Source: Lysinibacillus odysseyi 34hs-1 = NBRC 100172
Lineage (GTDB): Bacteria; Bacillota; Bacilli; Bacillales_A; Planococcaceae
DNA length: 64,000 nucleotides
Direction of reading: 5' to 3'
NCBI RefSeq assembly: GCF_001591965.1
Contig: NZ_BCVX01000011.1
Location: forward strand, 62,001-126,000
Below, piece after piece: positions 8,275 to 17,865 of this stretch. The position numbers were made by a program, and so were the translations under genes. How positions within the stretch are numbered: position 1 is the stretch's first letter; each line of letters begins with the position of its first letter. The notes under the pieces are model-generated. The model was not told the origin of the DNA. It saw only the letters and a program-made list of their open reading frames with translations, and made no database searches.

Positions 8275-10611
8275 ATGAATCTAGCCCTTGCCAATATTAG
8301 AAAAAGTAAATCTGCAACGGCTTCTTTATTTATTTTTATTTTAGTCGCTGCGCTGCTTCTCAATACAGGTCTTATGGTTATTACACAAATAAATGTGTTT
8401 TTTGACAGCAAAGCGGAACAATTAAAAGACCCCCATGTGGTAATCATGATGGATGATGCAAGCTATCATCATAATTATGGAGAATTTATAAGAAGCTATC
8501 CCGGGGTAACAGAGACAGAAACAGAAGAAGCGATCATCATGAACAGCGCTAAATTTAATTTTAACAATAGTGAATTAACGAGTAGTGCCGCTATTTTTAA
8601 TGCAGATGATGATCGTAGCATCGGGGCATTGAAGCTGATTGAGAAGCTTGATACTTCACGGGCTGATGATATTTTTATTCCTTATGTTTTTAAAACAAAT
8701 GGCGGCTATGAGTTGGGTGAAGATTTTACTATCACCTATCAAAACAAGGACTACGACTATCGAATTGCCGGCTTCTTTGAAACAACCATGCTGGGTACGA
8801 CCAATATTGGGATTATGAAGTTTATGCTGCCCCAATCCCCATATCAAACATTAGCAGCTAAACTCGACACACTAACAGATGGGGTGGTCATCTCCGCGCT
8901 GATGGAGGACAAAACACAATCTGCAAAATTACTCAATGATTTCACGAAGGAATTCCCTCAATCAACGGTAGGTGAAACGACTTCGTATATTTGGGGATTG
9001 GATATCGAGATGGTGAAAAGCGTGAGCACATTAACGATTAACATCATTGCTGTGATACTAGTAGCTTTTGCCGCTATTATGGTGCTCGTGTCCCTCATTG
9101 TTATTAAGTATCGTGTATCAAACAGCATTGAAGACGGAATGACAAATATAGGAGTACTGAAAGCAATCGGCTACACAAGCAGGGAAATTCTTTCGTCTAT
9201 TATTTTACAGTTTGTATTAATTGCTTGCAGTGCAAGTGTGGCAGGGGTAGCTTTGTCATATTCTCTTATGCCTTTCATTGGAAGCATTATTTCCTCCTTA
9301 TCCGGTTTAATATGGCATCAAAAATTCGATATCGGTATTAATTTAGCCGCTATTTTCATTGTTGCTTTTTGCGTTGTTATTGTTACATTACTTTCTGCAT
9401 TTCGAATTAGAAAAATCCAACCGATCATGGCGCTTCGTGGGGGGATTTCTACACACAGTTTTAGAAAAAATTACTTTCCGTTGGATAAGACAAGAGGGGG
9501 ACTGCACTTCTTGCTTGCTGTTAAATCAGCGTTGGCCAACGCAAAACAAAATATCATGATTCTTTTAATCATTAGCGCATTAACTTTTGCATCGGTTTTT
9601 TCAGTGGTGCTTTATTACAACATTGCTTCAGACAAAACCGCATTCGTGAATTTATTTGGCACGGAACCGGCAAATGTAATGGTCACCGTTAAACCTGATG
9701 CTGATTCAAAAGAGCTTTTGAGTACCATTCAGCAAATGGATCGAGTAAGAGAGGTAAATATATTTGACCTTATTACGACAAAAGTTGATGGTCAAACTGT
9801 CTATACGAATGTTACGGATGATTATAGCCAGTTGGAAAATAATATTGTCTACGAAGGCCGCCAGCCGAAATATGATAATGAAATATCTATCTCCTGGGTC
9901 GTATCAAACCAAATTGGTAAAGGAATCGGGGATACGGTTGAAGTGGAATATGGGGCTGGAAAAGCACATTTTCTAGTAACCGGTCTCAGTCAATCCGTTG
10001 GCAATTTAGGACAAATAGCTGCATTAACAATGGATGGGATACAGCAATTACACCCTGATTATAAAGGAACAACTCTTTATGTCTATCTGGATGGCAGCTC
10101 AAATAAAAACTTTATCGAAAATATCCAGGAACAGTACGGAGATTATATAGTAGAATCATTAGATATCGATGAAAATATAGAGAGCCAAACAAGTATGTAT
10201 ACAGCTGCAGTATTTGCCGTGATGGTGATGGTTTTGACAATTACCATTCTCGTCGTTGTGATGATTCTCTACCTCGTCATTAAAACGATGATTATTAAGC
10301 GCAAGAAGGAATTTGGTGTAATGAAAGCTGTCGGCTATTCAACGGTTCAGCTGATGAATCAAATCTCTATCAGTTTTTTACCTGTCATCATTACCGGTGT
10401 TACTATTGGCGGTATGCTTGGATACTTTTTCACAAATCCGATGCTTTCCCTATTGCTTTCAAGTGCAGGGGTGAAACGTCTGGAGTTTATCGTTCATTTA
10501 CCAATCATTTTCATGCTTTGTGCAGGAATTCTTATTGTCGCTTATAGTGTCTCCATGTTCGTATCCTTAAAAATCAAAAACATTTCGGCCTACAGTTTGC
10601 TTACAGAATAG
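8275..10611 (+). CDS. ABC transporter permease with two FtsX domains
   Basis: Membrane subunit of 778 residues, internally duplicated. TM1 (about 17-40) is followed by an outer domain (45-250) and a three-helix FtsX block (255-385). TM5 (about 425-445), a second outer domain (450-640) and a second FtsX block (642-775) follow. Both blocks contain the family phrase on resetting identity (IGVLKAIGYTSREI and FGVMKAVGYSTVQL). This is the MacB-like/LolCE superfamily, but BceB is shorter and has one large outer domain. The ATG at 8275 has AAGGTGA 5 bases before it; an in-frame GTG at 8266 is an alternative. With the two-component genes it forms a likely signal-response export module; the substrate is unknown. 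Confidence 0.9.
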   Translation: MNLALANIRKSKSATASLFIFILVAALLLNTGLMVITQINVFFDSKAEQLKDPHVVIMMDDASYHHNYGEFIRSYPGVTETETEEAIIMNSAKFNFNNSELTSSAAIFNADDDRSIGALKLIEKLDTSRADDIFIPYVFKTNGGYELGEDFTITYQNKDYDYRIAGFFETTMLGTTNIGIMKFMLPQSPYQTLAAKLDTLTDGVVISALMEDKTQSAKLLNDFTKEFPQSTVGETTSYIWGLDIEMVKSVSTLTINIIAVILVAFAAIMVLVSLIVIKYRVSNSIEDGMTNIGVLKAIGYTSREILSSIILQFVLIACSASVAGVALSYSLMPFIGSIISSLSGLIWHQKFDIGINLAAIFIVAFCVVIVTLLSAFRIRKIQPIMALRGGISTHSFRKNYFPLDKTRGGLHFLLAVKSALANAKQNIMILLIISALTFASVFSVVLYYNIASDKTAFVNLFGTEPANVMVTVKPDADSKELLSTIQQMDRVREVNIFDLITTKVDGQTVYTNVTDDYSQLENNIVYEGRQPKYDNEISISWVVSNQIGKGIGDTVEVEYGAGKAHFLVTGLSQSVGNLGQIAALTMDGIQQLHPDYKGTTLYVYLDGSSNKNFIENIQEQYGDYIVESLDIDENIESQTSMYTAAVFAVMVMVLTITILVVVMILYLVIKTMIIKRKKEFGVMKAVGYSTVQLMNQISISFLPVIITGVTIGGMLGYFFTNPMLSLLLSSAGVKRLEFIVHLPIIFMLCAGILIVAYSVSMFVSLKIKNISAYSLLTE

Positions 10612-10690
10612 AATGATTTGTTGAGTTCTAAAATGCAATACGGAAGAAGGAATGACCCCCAAAAAGCCACAACGGTAAATTGGGAATTTT

Positions 10691-10719
10691 TAGACTTCTA
10701 AGCTGAATATTGCTATACT
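10691..10719 (+). promoter_or_regulatory. SigA-type promoter with extended -10
   Basis: TAGACT (10691-10696), a 17-bp spacer and TATACT (10714-10719) preceded by TGC. It lies about 58 bases before the DUF4256 gene. Confidence 0.7.
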
Positions 10720-10777
10720 AACGGAGCAGTTTAGCACTTAACATATAATTAATCAAACTAATAAGGGGGAAGTTAGC

Positions 10778-11344
10778 ATGGCAAAGAAAAATAGGGAGTT
10801 GTCGCCCGAACAACGTGAAGAAATACTTGGAATATTAAAGACTCGCTTTGAAAAAAATATGAACCGTCATGAAGGAATGGAATGGTCCGAAGTTCAAGTA
10901 AGGCTAGAAACGAATATTGAAAAATTGTGGTCGCTTAATGAGATGGAAATAAGCGGGGGCGAACCGGACGTTGTAGGTCTTGATAAACAAACAGGTGAAT
11001 ACATTTTTACTGATTGTTCAGCGGAAAGTCCTAAAGGGCGCAGAAGTGTTTGTTATGACCAGGAGGCTCTGGAGTCCAGAAAACAGCATAAACCAAAAAA
11101 TAATGCTGTAGATATGGCTGCCGACATGGGGATTGAAATCTTAACGGAAGAACAGTATCGGGAGTTGCAGAAACTGGGGAAATTCGATACTAAAACATCG
11201 AGCTGGGTGAGAACACCTGATCATATTAGAAAACTCGGTGGAGCTATATTCTGTGATTGCCGCTATGACACGGTCTTTATGTACCATAACGGAGCGGAGT
11301 CTTATTATGCTGCCAGAGGTTTCAGAGGTACGTTAAAGGTCTAA
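10778..11344 (+). CDS. DUF4256 family protein
   Basis: Soluble protein of 188 residues with no signal peptide or membrane segment. I recognise the DUF4256 family from the blocks GGEPDVVGLDKQTGEYIFTD, ESPKGRRSVCYDQEAL and GGAIFCDCRYDTVFMYHNGA. The biochemical role of this family is not established. The start follows AAGGGGGAAG at good distance and a SigA promoter lies just upstream. The gene stands alone, closed by a terminator, so context gives no functional clue. Confidence 0.85.
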   Translation: MAKKNRELSPEQREEILGILKTRFEKNMNRHEGMEWSEVQVRLETNIEKLWSLNEMEISGGEPDVVGLDKQTGEYIFTDCSAESPKGRRSVCYDQEALESRKQHKPKNNAVDMAADMGIEILTEEQYRELQKLGKFDTKTSSWVRTPDHIRKLGGAIFCDCRYDTVFMYHNGAESYYAARGFRGTLKV

Positions 11345-11381
11345 ATTATCATGTGAAGCAGAGTTTATTAAGTATGCTGGG

Positions 11382-11435
11382 AAAAGCAGATGGTTAGAAG
11401 TGCAGGGATGCACCTTTAGTTGGCCGTCTGCTTTT
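11382..11435 (+). terminator. Terminator after the DUF4256 gene
   Basis: AAAAGCAGATGG (11382-11393) pairs with CCGTCTGCTTTT (11424-11435). A small inner hairpin GTGC/GCAC lies at 11400-11414. Confidence 0.75.
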
Positions 11436-11948
11436 ACAATTTATAAATGCAGCGTTATGAATAGTTTACAAAGCTGCTGATTATAGTGCAGCAGCCTGCT
11501 GGATTATATGAGTTTAGTGTATATACATCAGAAGAAAACTTCCGGCATCCAAGAAACTACAGCTCTACTTATTTTGCTATAAAAATAGACACTAATCTTT
11601 TTTTTGCCTGTCTATCTTTGGCTGCTGCATATGCAAAATAGGCAAATTCATATAAGACATAAATAACGTAAAATAAGTGTCATCGAGAAAATGTTGGCGC
11701 TTATTTTTTATTTATGTTGTATGTCAAACTCAGCGAATAGCGGTCGTGCCTGTTATAAAATCTTTCAATAATAAATTGGCACCCTAAGCGATTATTGTTT
11801 GCTGAAAAGTACCTGTTTAGATGTGCTATGCTGTGCCGGAAGGTTAAAGCGGACTTATATAGAGGGTGAAAACGGTATAGTTGTAAAATGATAATAATAG
11901 GTTTTTTAAATAATAAAATCGAATAGAAAGGTAAGGGGTGTACGATTA
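11436..11948. other. Intergenic region without a supported gene
   Basis: About 500 bases of AT-rich DNA. A minus-strand open frame across 11701-11958 lacks a ribosome site and overlaps the next gene start. A CTGCTG/CAGCAG-rich patch near 11472-11500 can fold. No promoter is clear; the next gene must be driven from here. Confidence 0.4.
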
Positions 11949-12608
11949 ATGATATCAACTATAAAATTTGACTCTTTTCATCAGAGAGAAGAAATAAAGA
12001 GAGAATTAAACTTCATCAAATTGGAGCATGAAATCATGAAAGACTTTGTGGATTTTGAAATCTTCTCTTTCGACGAACTTGATGAATATCAAATAGGGTA
12101 CAGTATAGATCTTAATGGAAACTCTCTTGTAACCGATGAGGCAGATACTTGGGATGACAGTTGGGTTGTTATTGGATATGAAACCTTGTGTGGTGATCCG
12201 ATTATTATCGAGTTAAACGAAGCTGGCTATCCTGTATCTAGATTGATGCATGGTATGGGGAGCTGGAATAACGGTACGTTCCTTGCAGATTCTATAAAAT
12301 CGTTTTTAAGCATTTTGAAAGATATAAGGTGTTTCCTGACAGAAAAGCAAATGTTGCAGGGAAAGAAGATGATACAACATAAGGAATTAAAAGTATTGGT
12401 AAATAGCATGATAGAAAAAAACAAAACCGTAGATTTTGAAATATGGGAAGCTCTATTACAGCCATTATTTGATATGGCGGAAGAATACGAGGAAACATTA
12501 AAAGCAAAAATTGAGGAAATGAAAAGAGAAGGCAGAAAAATTACAGAGATTGCGGGCATGCTTAGCATACAGCCTAAAGATGTTTATGAGTATAGTAAGA
12601 AAAGTTAA
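11949..12608 (+). CDS. SMI1/KNR4 (SUKH)-like protein
   Basis: Soluble acidic protein of 219 residues. The middle resembles SUKH/SMI1-KNR4 domains: SWVVIGYETLCGDPIIIELNE, then GYPVSRLMHGMGSW and a helix ending FLSIL. That matches the usual order of a strand with DPI, a strand and an HG-x-W motif. SUKH proteins are often immunity factors for secreted nuclease toxins, but many are housekeeping proteins. The last 80 residues are helical and charged and end with an HTH-like stretch (REGRKITEIAGMLSIQPKDVYEYSKK) not typical of SUKH. No toxin gene is adjacent. AAGGGGTG lies 8 bases before the ATG. Confidence 0.5.
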   Translation: MISTIKFDSFHQREEIKRELNFIKLEHEIMKDFVDFEIFSFDELDEYQIGYSIDLNGNSLVTDEADTWDDSWVVIGYETLCGDPIIIELNEAGYPVSRLMHGMGSWNNGTFLADSIKSFLSILKDIRCFLTEKQMLQGKKMIQHKELKVLVNSMIEKNKTVDFEIWEALLQPLFDMAEEYEETLKAKIEEMKREGRKITEIAGMLSIQPKDVYEYSKKS

Positions 12609-12909
12609 AAGGAAAAATAGTGTTATAGTTCAATAACTAACTCTCGCTTTTATAGTTACATGATTCACTAAACAATAATAAGAGCTGTAAAAAAGTTAGA
12701 CCCTACTGATATAGGTGCCTGCAGGATTAATAAAGTCTACGGATATAGTAATCGCAAAATTTTGCGGTCAGGGCTTGAATGTTTTCAGAGGATAGCCGTA
12801 TGTAATAAAAGGACTTCCCCATCATTTAATTATAAAAGTCCGCAGCAAAACAGGTTGTTGCAGTTCTGTATATTTCATATATATAGAAGAAAAGCTAATG
12901 GGAGTAGAG
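12609..12909. other. Intergenic leader before the MFS gene
   Basis: Contains a CGCAAAATTTTGCG palindrome (about 12752-12765) and short repeats, but no promoter or riboswitch I can support. Frames crossing it have no ribosome site. Confidence 0.35.
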
Positions 12910-14197
12910 ATGACTGGACAAAAAAAGCAGCAAATACAGATGGATTGTCTTTTTTGCAGTATTATTTACTTATTTGTTAATGGCAAGTCAACGGACTGCA
13001 CCGGGATTGATTACGGATCAATTAATGAGGGATTTTAGTGTAACAGCTTCTACGATTGGTTTATTGACGAGCATACAATTTTTTGTGTACACGGGTTTGC
13101 AAATACCGATGGGGATTTTAGCTGACCGGTACGGGCCGAACTTTTTTCTGATTATTGGTGCCGTACTTACGGGTTTGGGGACAATTATTTATAGCCTCGG
13201 CACCCATGAATTCGTGCTGTTTTTCGCCAGAATACTTACAGGGATAGGGGATGCGACCATATGGGTCAATATGGTTCTTATTTTAGCCCAATGGTTTCAT
13301 ACAAAGGAATTTGTTCGGTTAATTGGCCTCGCGGGTATGACAGGCAGTCTTGGTTTCTTATTAGCGACTGTTCCTTTCTCTGCGTGGATTCTATTACTTG
13401 GCTGGAGAACCGCGTTTTTCTCAGCAGGAGTACTATTATGCTTATGTGGGATTCTTCTTTATTTTGTTCTTATAAAAAGATCCAAGCAGATTTTTATGGA
13501 TGAGCCGGCAATAAAAACAGCAGAAGTACGGCGTGAAAAACCGTCTGTCTTACTAAAGGGGATTTTTTCGAGCCGGCAAGCATGGGCGCTGTTCCTTTGT
13601 CATTTTGGTGTAGTCGGCGGTTATGTGGGGTTCATCAGTTCATGGGCAGTACCGTATGGGATGAATATGTATGGGATGACGCGCTCAGATGCAAGCGGAA
13701 TGATTATGATTGGTCTTATCGGGGCACTGATTGGCGCCCCTCTGGCCAGCTGGATTTCAAGTCGGCTGGAAACAATAAAAAGGCCGTATATGATTGTTCA
13801 TATGATTGTTTTATTGAGTTGGCTTTCCTTCCTTTTGTTTGATGGAGTGCCGTCATTTTCTTTGGTAATGATACTCTTCTTTCTTATTGGGTGTGGATAC
13901 GGAGCAAGTGCATTGACCTTTGCAGCTGTACGTCAATCTTTCCCTATAACAGAATCGGGGATTGTTTCGGGGTTTGCCAATACAGGAGGATTTCTAAGTG
14001 CTGTACTGCTGCCAATCATATTTGGATTTATATTAGACTATTTTTCAGCTGCCTCAGGTAACCAGGAGGCGGGATATTATTATGGTTTTATTATTCCGGT
14101 CATCTTCTCCCTCCTTGGGTTGATAGGGGTAATGTTATTGAAAGAAAAGCGCAGGGAGTCAGAGGTGAATACGGAGTTCTTAAACGTTAGTAAGTAG
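12910..14197 (+). CDS. MFS transporter with an apparent 5' frameshift
   Basis: Twelve-helix major facilitator of about 428 residues with the cytoplasmic motif GILADRYGP between TM2 and TM3. The substrate is not predictable. The ATG at 12910 has a reasonable ribosome site (GGGAGTAGAG) and reads MTGQKK. After the seven-A run at 12920-12926 the conserved sequence continues one frame over as SSKYRWIVFFAVLFTYLLMASQ. Removing one A joins them perfectly. Without a shift, the first usable start in the main frame is TTG 12974, which cuts TM1 in half. This is either a homopolymer sequencing error, a phase-variable tract or a recent mutation. Confidence 0.75.
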
Positions 14198-14468
14198 AGA
14201 TGAAAAGGAATATTTGTCCGGCTATATACTATTAAATAAAAAAGCAGGGGCCTATTATTGGATTGGAATAAAACTTGATTAAAATTTCTATTCAAATCTT
14301 ACTTAACAATATATAAACTCCATTTTGAAGAAAAGAATGATAAAAATGAAGTTTGCTGTTTTAACTAATGATAAGAATGCTATAAAAAGGTTTGATCATG
14401 CCCTAAGAGTGTTGCTCACTAATGGCGCCTGATTGTTAAAGAATGCTATGAATGAAAAGTAATTAAAA
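14198..14468. other. Intergenic region between convergent genes
   Basis: AT-rich, with no supported gene or strong plus-strand terminator for the MFS gene. Only scattered short inverted repeats are visible. Confidence 0.35.
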
Positions 14469-14508
14469 GCCTGCTACAGTTGGATGCTAAATACTAACTG
14501 CAGCAGGC
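14469..14508 (-). terminator. Terminator for the minus-strand SDR gene
   Basis: GCCTGCTACAGTT (14469-14481) pairs with AACTGCAGCAGGC (14496-14508) with one mismatch. On the minus strand it is followed by TTTTAATT. It lies 100 bases past the SDR stop. Confidence 0.7.
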
Positions 14509-14607
14509 ATATTATCATTTAGTATGTTTTACATTATCTATGCTTAAGCTGTTAGTCCAACATCACTAAATTCAAGTGAGGTGTTTTTATTTGACCCACG
14601 CTTAAGA

Positions 14608-15501
14608 TTACAAGTCGATCGGCTCGCCACCTGTCACCCCATAGATCTGTCCTGTGATATAACTCCCTTCATCGGAGGCTAGAAGAACATACACCGGCGC
14701 AAGCTCTACCGGCTGTCCTGCACGGCCAAGAGGAGTGTTTTGGCCAAACTCAGGGATTTTTCCTTCCAATTGTCCATTATCCAACTGCAACGGTGTCCAA
14801 ATAGGTCCTGGCGCAACCCCATTGACACGCACCCCCTTAGAAGCAAAGTACGAGGAAAGGTTTATCGTAAAGTTGCTTATCGCACCTTTTGTAGCGGCAT
14901 AATCCATTAAAGATGCGGATGGATTGAAAGATTGAACCGATGTAGTAGTAACAATCGCACTTCCAGGTTCCAGATGCTCTTCGGCAGCTTTTACGGTCTC
15001 AAACATGCTCATGATATTTACTTTGAAGGTATCATGCACTTGTTTAATTGTGAAATCACTTAAGGTTGGCTGGGCGATTTGTTGCGCAGCATTCAGTACT
15101 AATGTGTCCAATCCACCAAAAGCTTCTACAGTTTTTGTCACAATTTCTGTCGGTGTGCCATCTTCCCGCAAGTCATATGGGAGCAGTAATGCTTTTCTGC
15201 CTGCTTTTTCAATTAATTCTTTAACTTCGTTCGCATCTTCTTCTTCACCAGGGAAGAATTGGATAGCTACATTTGCACCTTCACGCGCAAAGGCAATAGC
15301 AGCGGCACGGCCAATGCCGGAATCGCCGCCGGTAATTAGGGCATTACGTCCTTCCAGGCGATTATATCCTTTATATGATTCTTCTCCGCAGTCAGGTTTA
15401 GGACCCATTTTACTCTGTAATGCTGGGGTGTTCTGCTCTTGATCCGGGAATTTTTCTGTATAAAATTTCTTGCGTGGATCGGTTAGATGTGGGTTTTTCA
15501 T
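14608..15501 (-). CDS. SDR oxidoreductase of the YhdF/YdaD general-stress type
   Basis: Short-chain dehydrogenase of 297 residues, cytoplasmic and NAD(P)-dependent. The Rossmann motif TGGDSGIGRA begins near residue 45. NAAQQ replaces NNAG, a Ser sits in TTTSVQS, and the active-site pair is YAATK. The long N-terminal extension (PDQEQNTPALQSKMGPKPDCG) is characteristic of the B. subtilis YhdF/YdaD/YhxD group, which belongs to the SigB regulon. The start at 15501 has AGGAG 9 bases away; the ATG at 15510 touches the ribosome site directly. A SigB-like promoter lies at 15609-15633, in keeping with the family. Confidence 0.9.
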   Translation of the reverse strand: MKNPHLTDPRKKFYTEKFPDQEQNTPALQSKMGPKPDCGEESYKGYNRLEGRNALITGGDSGIGRAAAIAFAREGANVAIQFFPGEEEDANEVKELIEKAGRKALLLPYDLREDGTPTEIVTKTVEAFGGLDTLVLNAAQQIAQPTLSDFTIKQVHDTFKVNIMSMFETVKAAEEHLEPGSAIVTTTSVQSFNPSASLMDYAATKGAISNFTINLSSYFASKGVRVNGVAPGPIWTPLQLDNGQLEGKIPEFGQNTPLGRAGQPVELAPVYVLLASDEGSYITGQIYGVTGGEPIDL

Positions 15502-15608
15502 CAAAATCATCTCCTATTTTGTTCGATATTTAAAGCTAAAGAATACAAATTACAGAAAGGCATTTAACACACTTTGCAAGCTTTCACAAATTAATCCCTG
15601 GTACATTT

Positions 15609-15633
15609 TTTCCCTCTGATCATCACTTTAAAC
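15609..15633 (-). promoter_or_regulatory. SigB-like promoter of the SDR gene
   Basis: On the minus strand: GTTTAA (15633-15628), a 13-bp spacer and GGGAAA (15614-15609), against the known SigB pattern GTTTAA-N12-15-GGGWAW. The leader to the start codon is about 100 bases. Confidence 0.65.
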
Positions 15634-15750
15634 AGCTTCAGCCCTTTTCCCCTTTTCGAATCCGCTAATTAATAAGAGCTACTGTAATTAACACCATTAC
15701 CAAACTATACTGATACCTCTAAAAAGGAGTTGTTCAATTGTCTGGCCCGA

Positions 15751-15778
15751 TTGCGAAATGGTAAAATATGTATATAAT
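15751..15778 (+). promoter_or_regulatory. Possible SigA promoter for a short transcript
   Basis: TTGCGA (15751-15756), a 16-bp spacer and TATAAT (15773-15778) on the plus strand. No plus-strand gene follows. The next structure is the hairpin at 15898-15921, so a transcript of about 140 bases is possible. The rest of 15502-15936 holds only the SigB-like site. Confidence 0.35.
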
Positions 15779-15897
15779 CACCGCAACTTAATTAGATTTT
15801 TTATAATCTTCGCATCTTTTTATAAACATCGGGGATTTCCTTGAAGCCTATAAAAGGAGAAATATAAATACTAACAAGCTGAAAAACTAAGAACAAA

Positions 15898-15921
15898 ACC
15901 AGGTCCCCTCAGGCACCTGGT
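15898..15921 (-). terminator. Terminator of the SpoIIE-type phosphatase gene
   Basis: ACCAGGT (15898-15904) pairs with ACCTGGT (15915-15921). On the minus strand it is followed by TTTTGTTCTT. It lies 16 bases past the stop. Confidence 0.75.
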
Positions 15922-15936
15922 CTATCAGATCTTCTA

Positions 15937-17865
15937 TCAAGCCTTCAATATTATAATCGTCTGGTCATCATGCACCTTACATGGCCGGAGTTGATTCACT
16001 TCCTCAAGCACATGTTGGGCGAGAGCTTCGCCAGTTTGAGAATGATCGGTCCTCAGCACTGCTTCGCGCAGGAGGGTTGTTCCATCTGGAGTATCCTCAT
16101 TTTTACACTCAATCACACCGTCTGTATAGAGTATGATTAAATCGCCATCTCCCAGTACCACACTTTGAGTTATATAGGTACTGTCTGCTAAAATACCTAG
16201 TGCTGGGTTTTTCGTATGTAACTCAATAAACTTATTGCAATCAGCCTGATACCATAAAATCGGTTCATGTCCTCCTGTTGAATAGGAAAACAGCCGGGTA
16301 GCCTGGTTGTAGTTTACCATCGACAACGTAACAAATGAATAATCACTCGTGTAATCATGAACAAACGTATTCATACTAGTAAGCACATCATGTGGTTCTT
16401 CATAACGGCTGTTAAAGTCCTCTAATGCATAAACCATCATCGATTTCTGGATTGCAGCTGGGATACCCTTACCGGATATATCGGCAATCGCCATCATTAG
16501 CAGGTCCCCGCGTCTGACAATACTGTAAAAATCACCGTTCAAGATGCGAAAGGGGACACTCGCTATACTAACATTTTCAAAAGCTTTCCATTTATTTTGC
16601 TGAGAAGTGAGTGATTCCTGCAATTTCACAGCCAAGTTCAGCTCAAGGTCAAGTTCCTTCTTTGCCTGCTGCAGCTCACCAAACGCTAATTCCTGCGACA
16701 AGTCAGAAAAAGTAACAACCGTGCCAGCTTGCACCCCATTCTTTAGCATCGGTTCCGTTTTCATCAACACCGGAAAAACAGTGCCATCCTTGCGTCTGAA
16801 AAATTGATTCTTTGAGGAGCGCGGTTTTCCATCTAGAAATGTCTGCCAAGCCAGGCAATCCTCCTTGTCAAACTGATTGCCCTCGGAAGTACAGTGAATG
16901 ATATTATGAAAATCATACTCGAAAATTTCCTTTTGCTGAACTCCAAGCATTCTTAAAGCTGATTCATTGATGAATGTTATCTTTCCTTCGTCATTAATGC
17001 CATACACTCCATCAGCGATTGAATTCAGTAAAAGTTCATGTCTTGCGCTTAAATCATATAACTCTGTATACGGCTTTTCGATTTTTGCCTGATACATATG
17101 CTTGAGCAAATAATAATAGCCGAGAACTTTAAATAAGTGACCAGCCATATTTCGGTATTCATTGACTTCCTCGTAAGAAATGAATAACCAGGAAGACAGA
17201 ATCAGGTAAAACGAAGCAAGGGAGACTTCCTTAAAAATCATGCTCGACCCACCGTAAATTGCTTTATAGAGCACTGAAGCATGGATAAGAATCGTCATAA
17301 ATTCGAAGCCGATTTTCAGCGGAGTCGGACTGCCGCCGATAATCAAAAGCGGCAGGTTCGGATAGAAACGAAAGATAATGAATGATATGAGCAGGGCATA
17401 CAGCAGTGCCAGCAGATAGGCATACTTTCGAACGGACAGCTTTACCCTGGATTTTAATGGTAACAAAATGACAATCATAAAAATAACGCTTTCGGTCGAG
17501 CGGGCTGCAACCCAAAACCATGCAGCCGCTAGTGAGCTGCTATCGATAATGAAATAGGGCATTCCGCTAAAAGAATATGTATGCATCAAATCAAGCAGCC
17601 CCACCGCTACAAACATCGCTGAAAACAGCAGCCAGTTTGCTGACATCGTCTCTTTAAAAGAAATCCAGCCATGAAGAGCAATTGAAAAGGCTACGAAAAT
17701 ACTACACATTTCTAACATTCCATGGACAGCTATATGGTTGGCGCGAACTGGCTCATAAAGATTTGTGAAGAAACCGACTTGAAAGTTTAATAAAATAAAA
17801 AAGAGGATGGATCCTAGTGCAAGCAGCCTTGTAGGCAGGGCGATCCGTTGTATAAAAGCAATCAT
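15937..17865 (-). CDS. MASE3-PAS-SpoIIE family protein phosphatase
   Basis: Predicted membrane-bound PP2C-type serine phosphatase of 642 residues. The N-terminus (1-225) has several membrane helices with MASE3 character (LYEPVRANHIAVHGMLEMC). A PAS domain (about 270-385, SIADGVYGINDEGKITFINESA) follows, then a coiled segment and the SpoIIE/RsbU-type catalytic domain (430-640). Metal-binding motifs are visible in ADISGKGIPAA and LYTDGVIE. Such enzymes dephosphorylate anti-anti-sigma factors (RsbV or SpoIIAA types); a PAS plus PP2C layout recalls RsbP. Neighbouring genes carry SigB-like promoters, so a role in stress signalling is plausible, though no rsb genes are in the window. GGAGG lies 6 bases before the ATG. 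Confidence 0.9.
   Translation of the reverse strand: MIAFIQRIALPTRLLALGSILFFILLNFQVGFFTNLYEPVRANHIAVHGMLEMCSIFVAFSIALHGWISFKETMSANWLLFSAMFVAVGLLDLMHTYSFSGMPYFIIDSSSLAAAWFWVAARSTESVIFMIVILLPLKSRVKLSVRKYAYLLALLYALLISFIIFRFYPNLPLLIIGGSPTPLKIGFEFMTILIHASVLYKAIYGGSSMIFKEVSLASFYLILSSWLFISYEEVNEYRNMAGHLFKVLGYYYLLKHMYQAKIEKPYTELYDLSARHELLLNSIADGVYGINDEGKITFINESALRMLGVQQKEIFEYDFHNIIHCTSEGNQFDKEDCLAWQTFLDGKPRSSKNQFFRRKDGTVFPVLMKTEPMLKNGVQAGTVVTFSDLSQELAFGELQQAKKELDLELNLAVKLQESLTSQQNKWKAFENVSIASVPFRILNGDFYSIVRRGDLLMMAIADISGKGIPAAIQKSMMVYALEDFNSRYEEPHDVLTSMNTFVHDYTSDYSFVTLSMVNYNQATRLFSYSTGGHEPILWYQADCNKFIELHTKNPALGILADSTYITQSVVLGDGDLIILYTDGVIECKNEDTPDGTTLLREAVLRTDHSQTGEALAQHVLEEVNQLRPCKVHDDQTIIILKA

Noticed and set aside
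11701..11958. 85-codon minus-strand frame
   Set aside because: No ribosome site; it overlaps the start of a well-supported gene and its leader.
11949..12608. Toxin-immunity locus based on the SUKH-like gene
   Set aside because: No toxin, secretion-signal or polymorphic repeat gene lies next to it.
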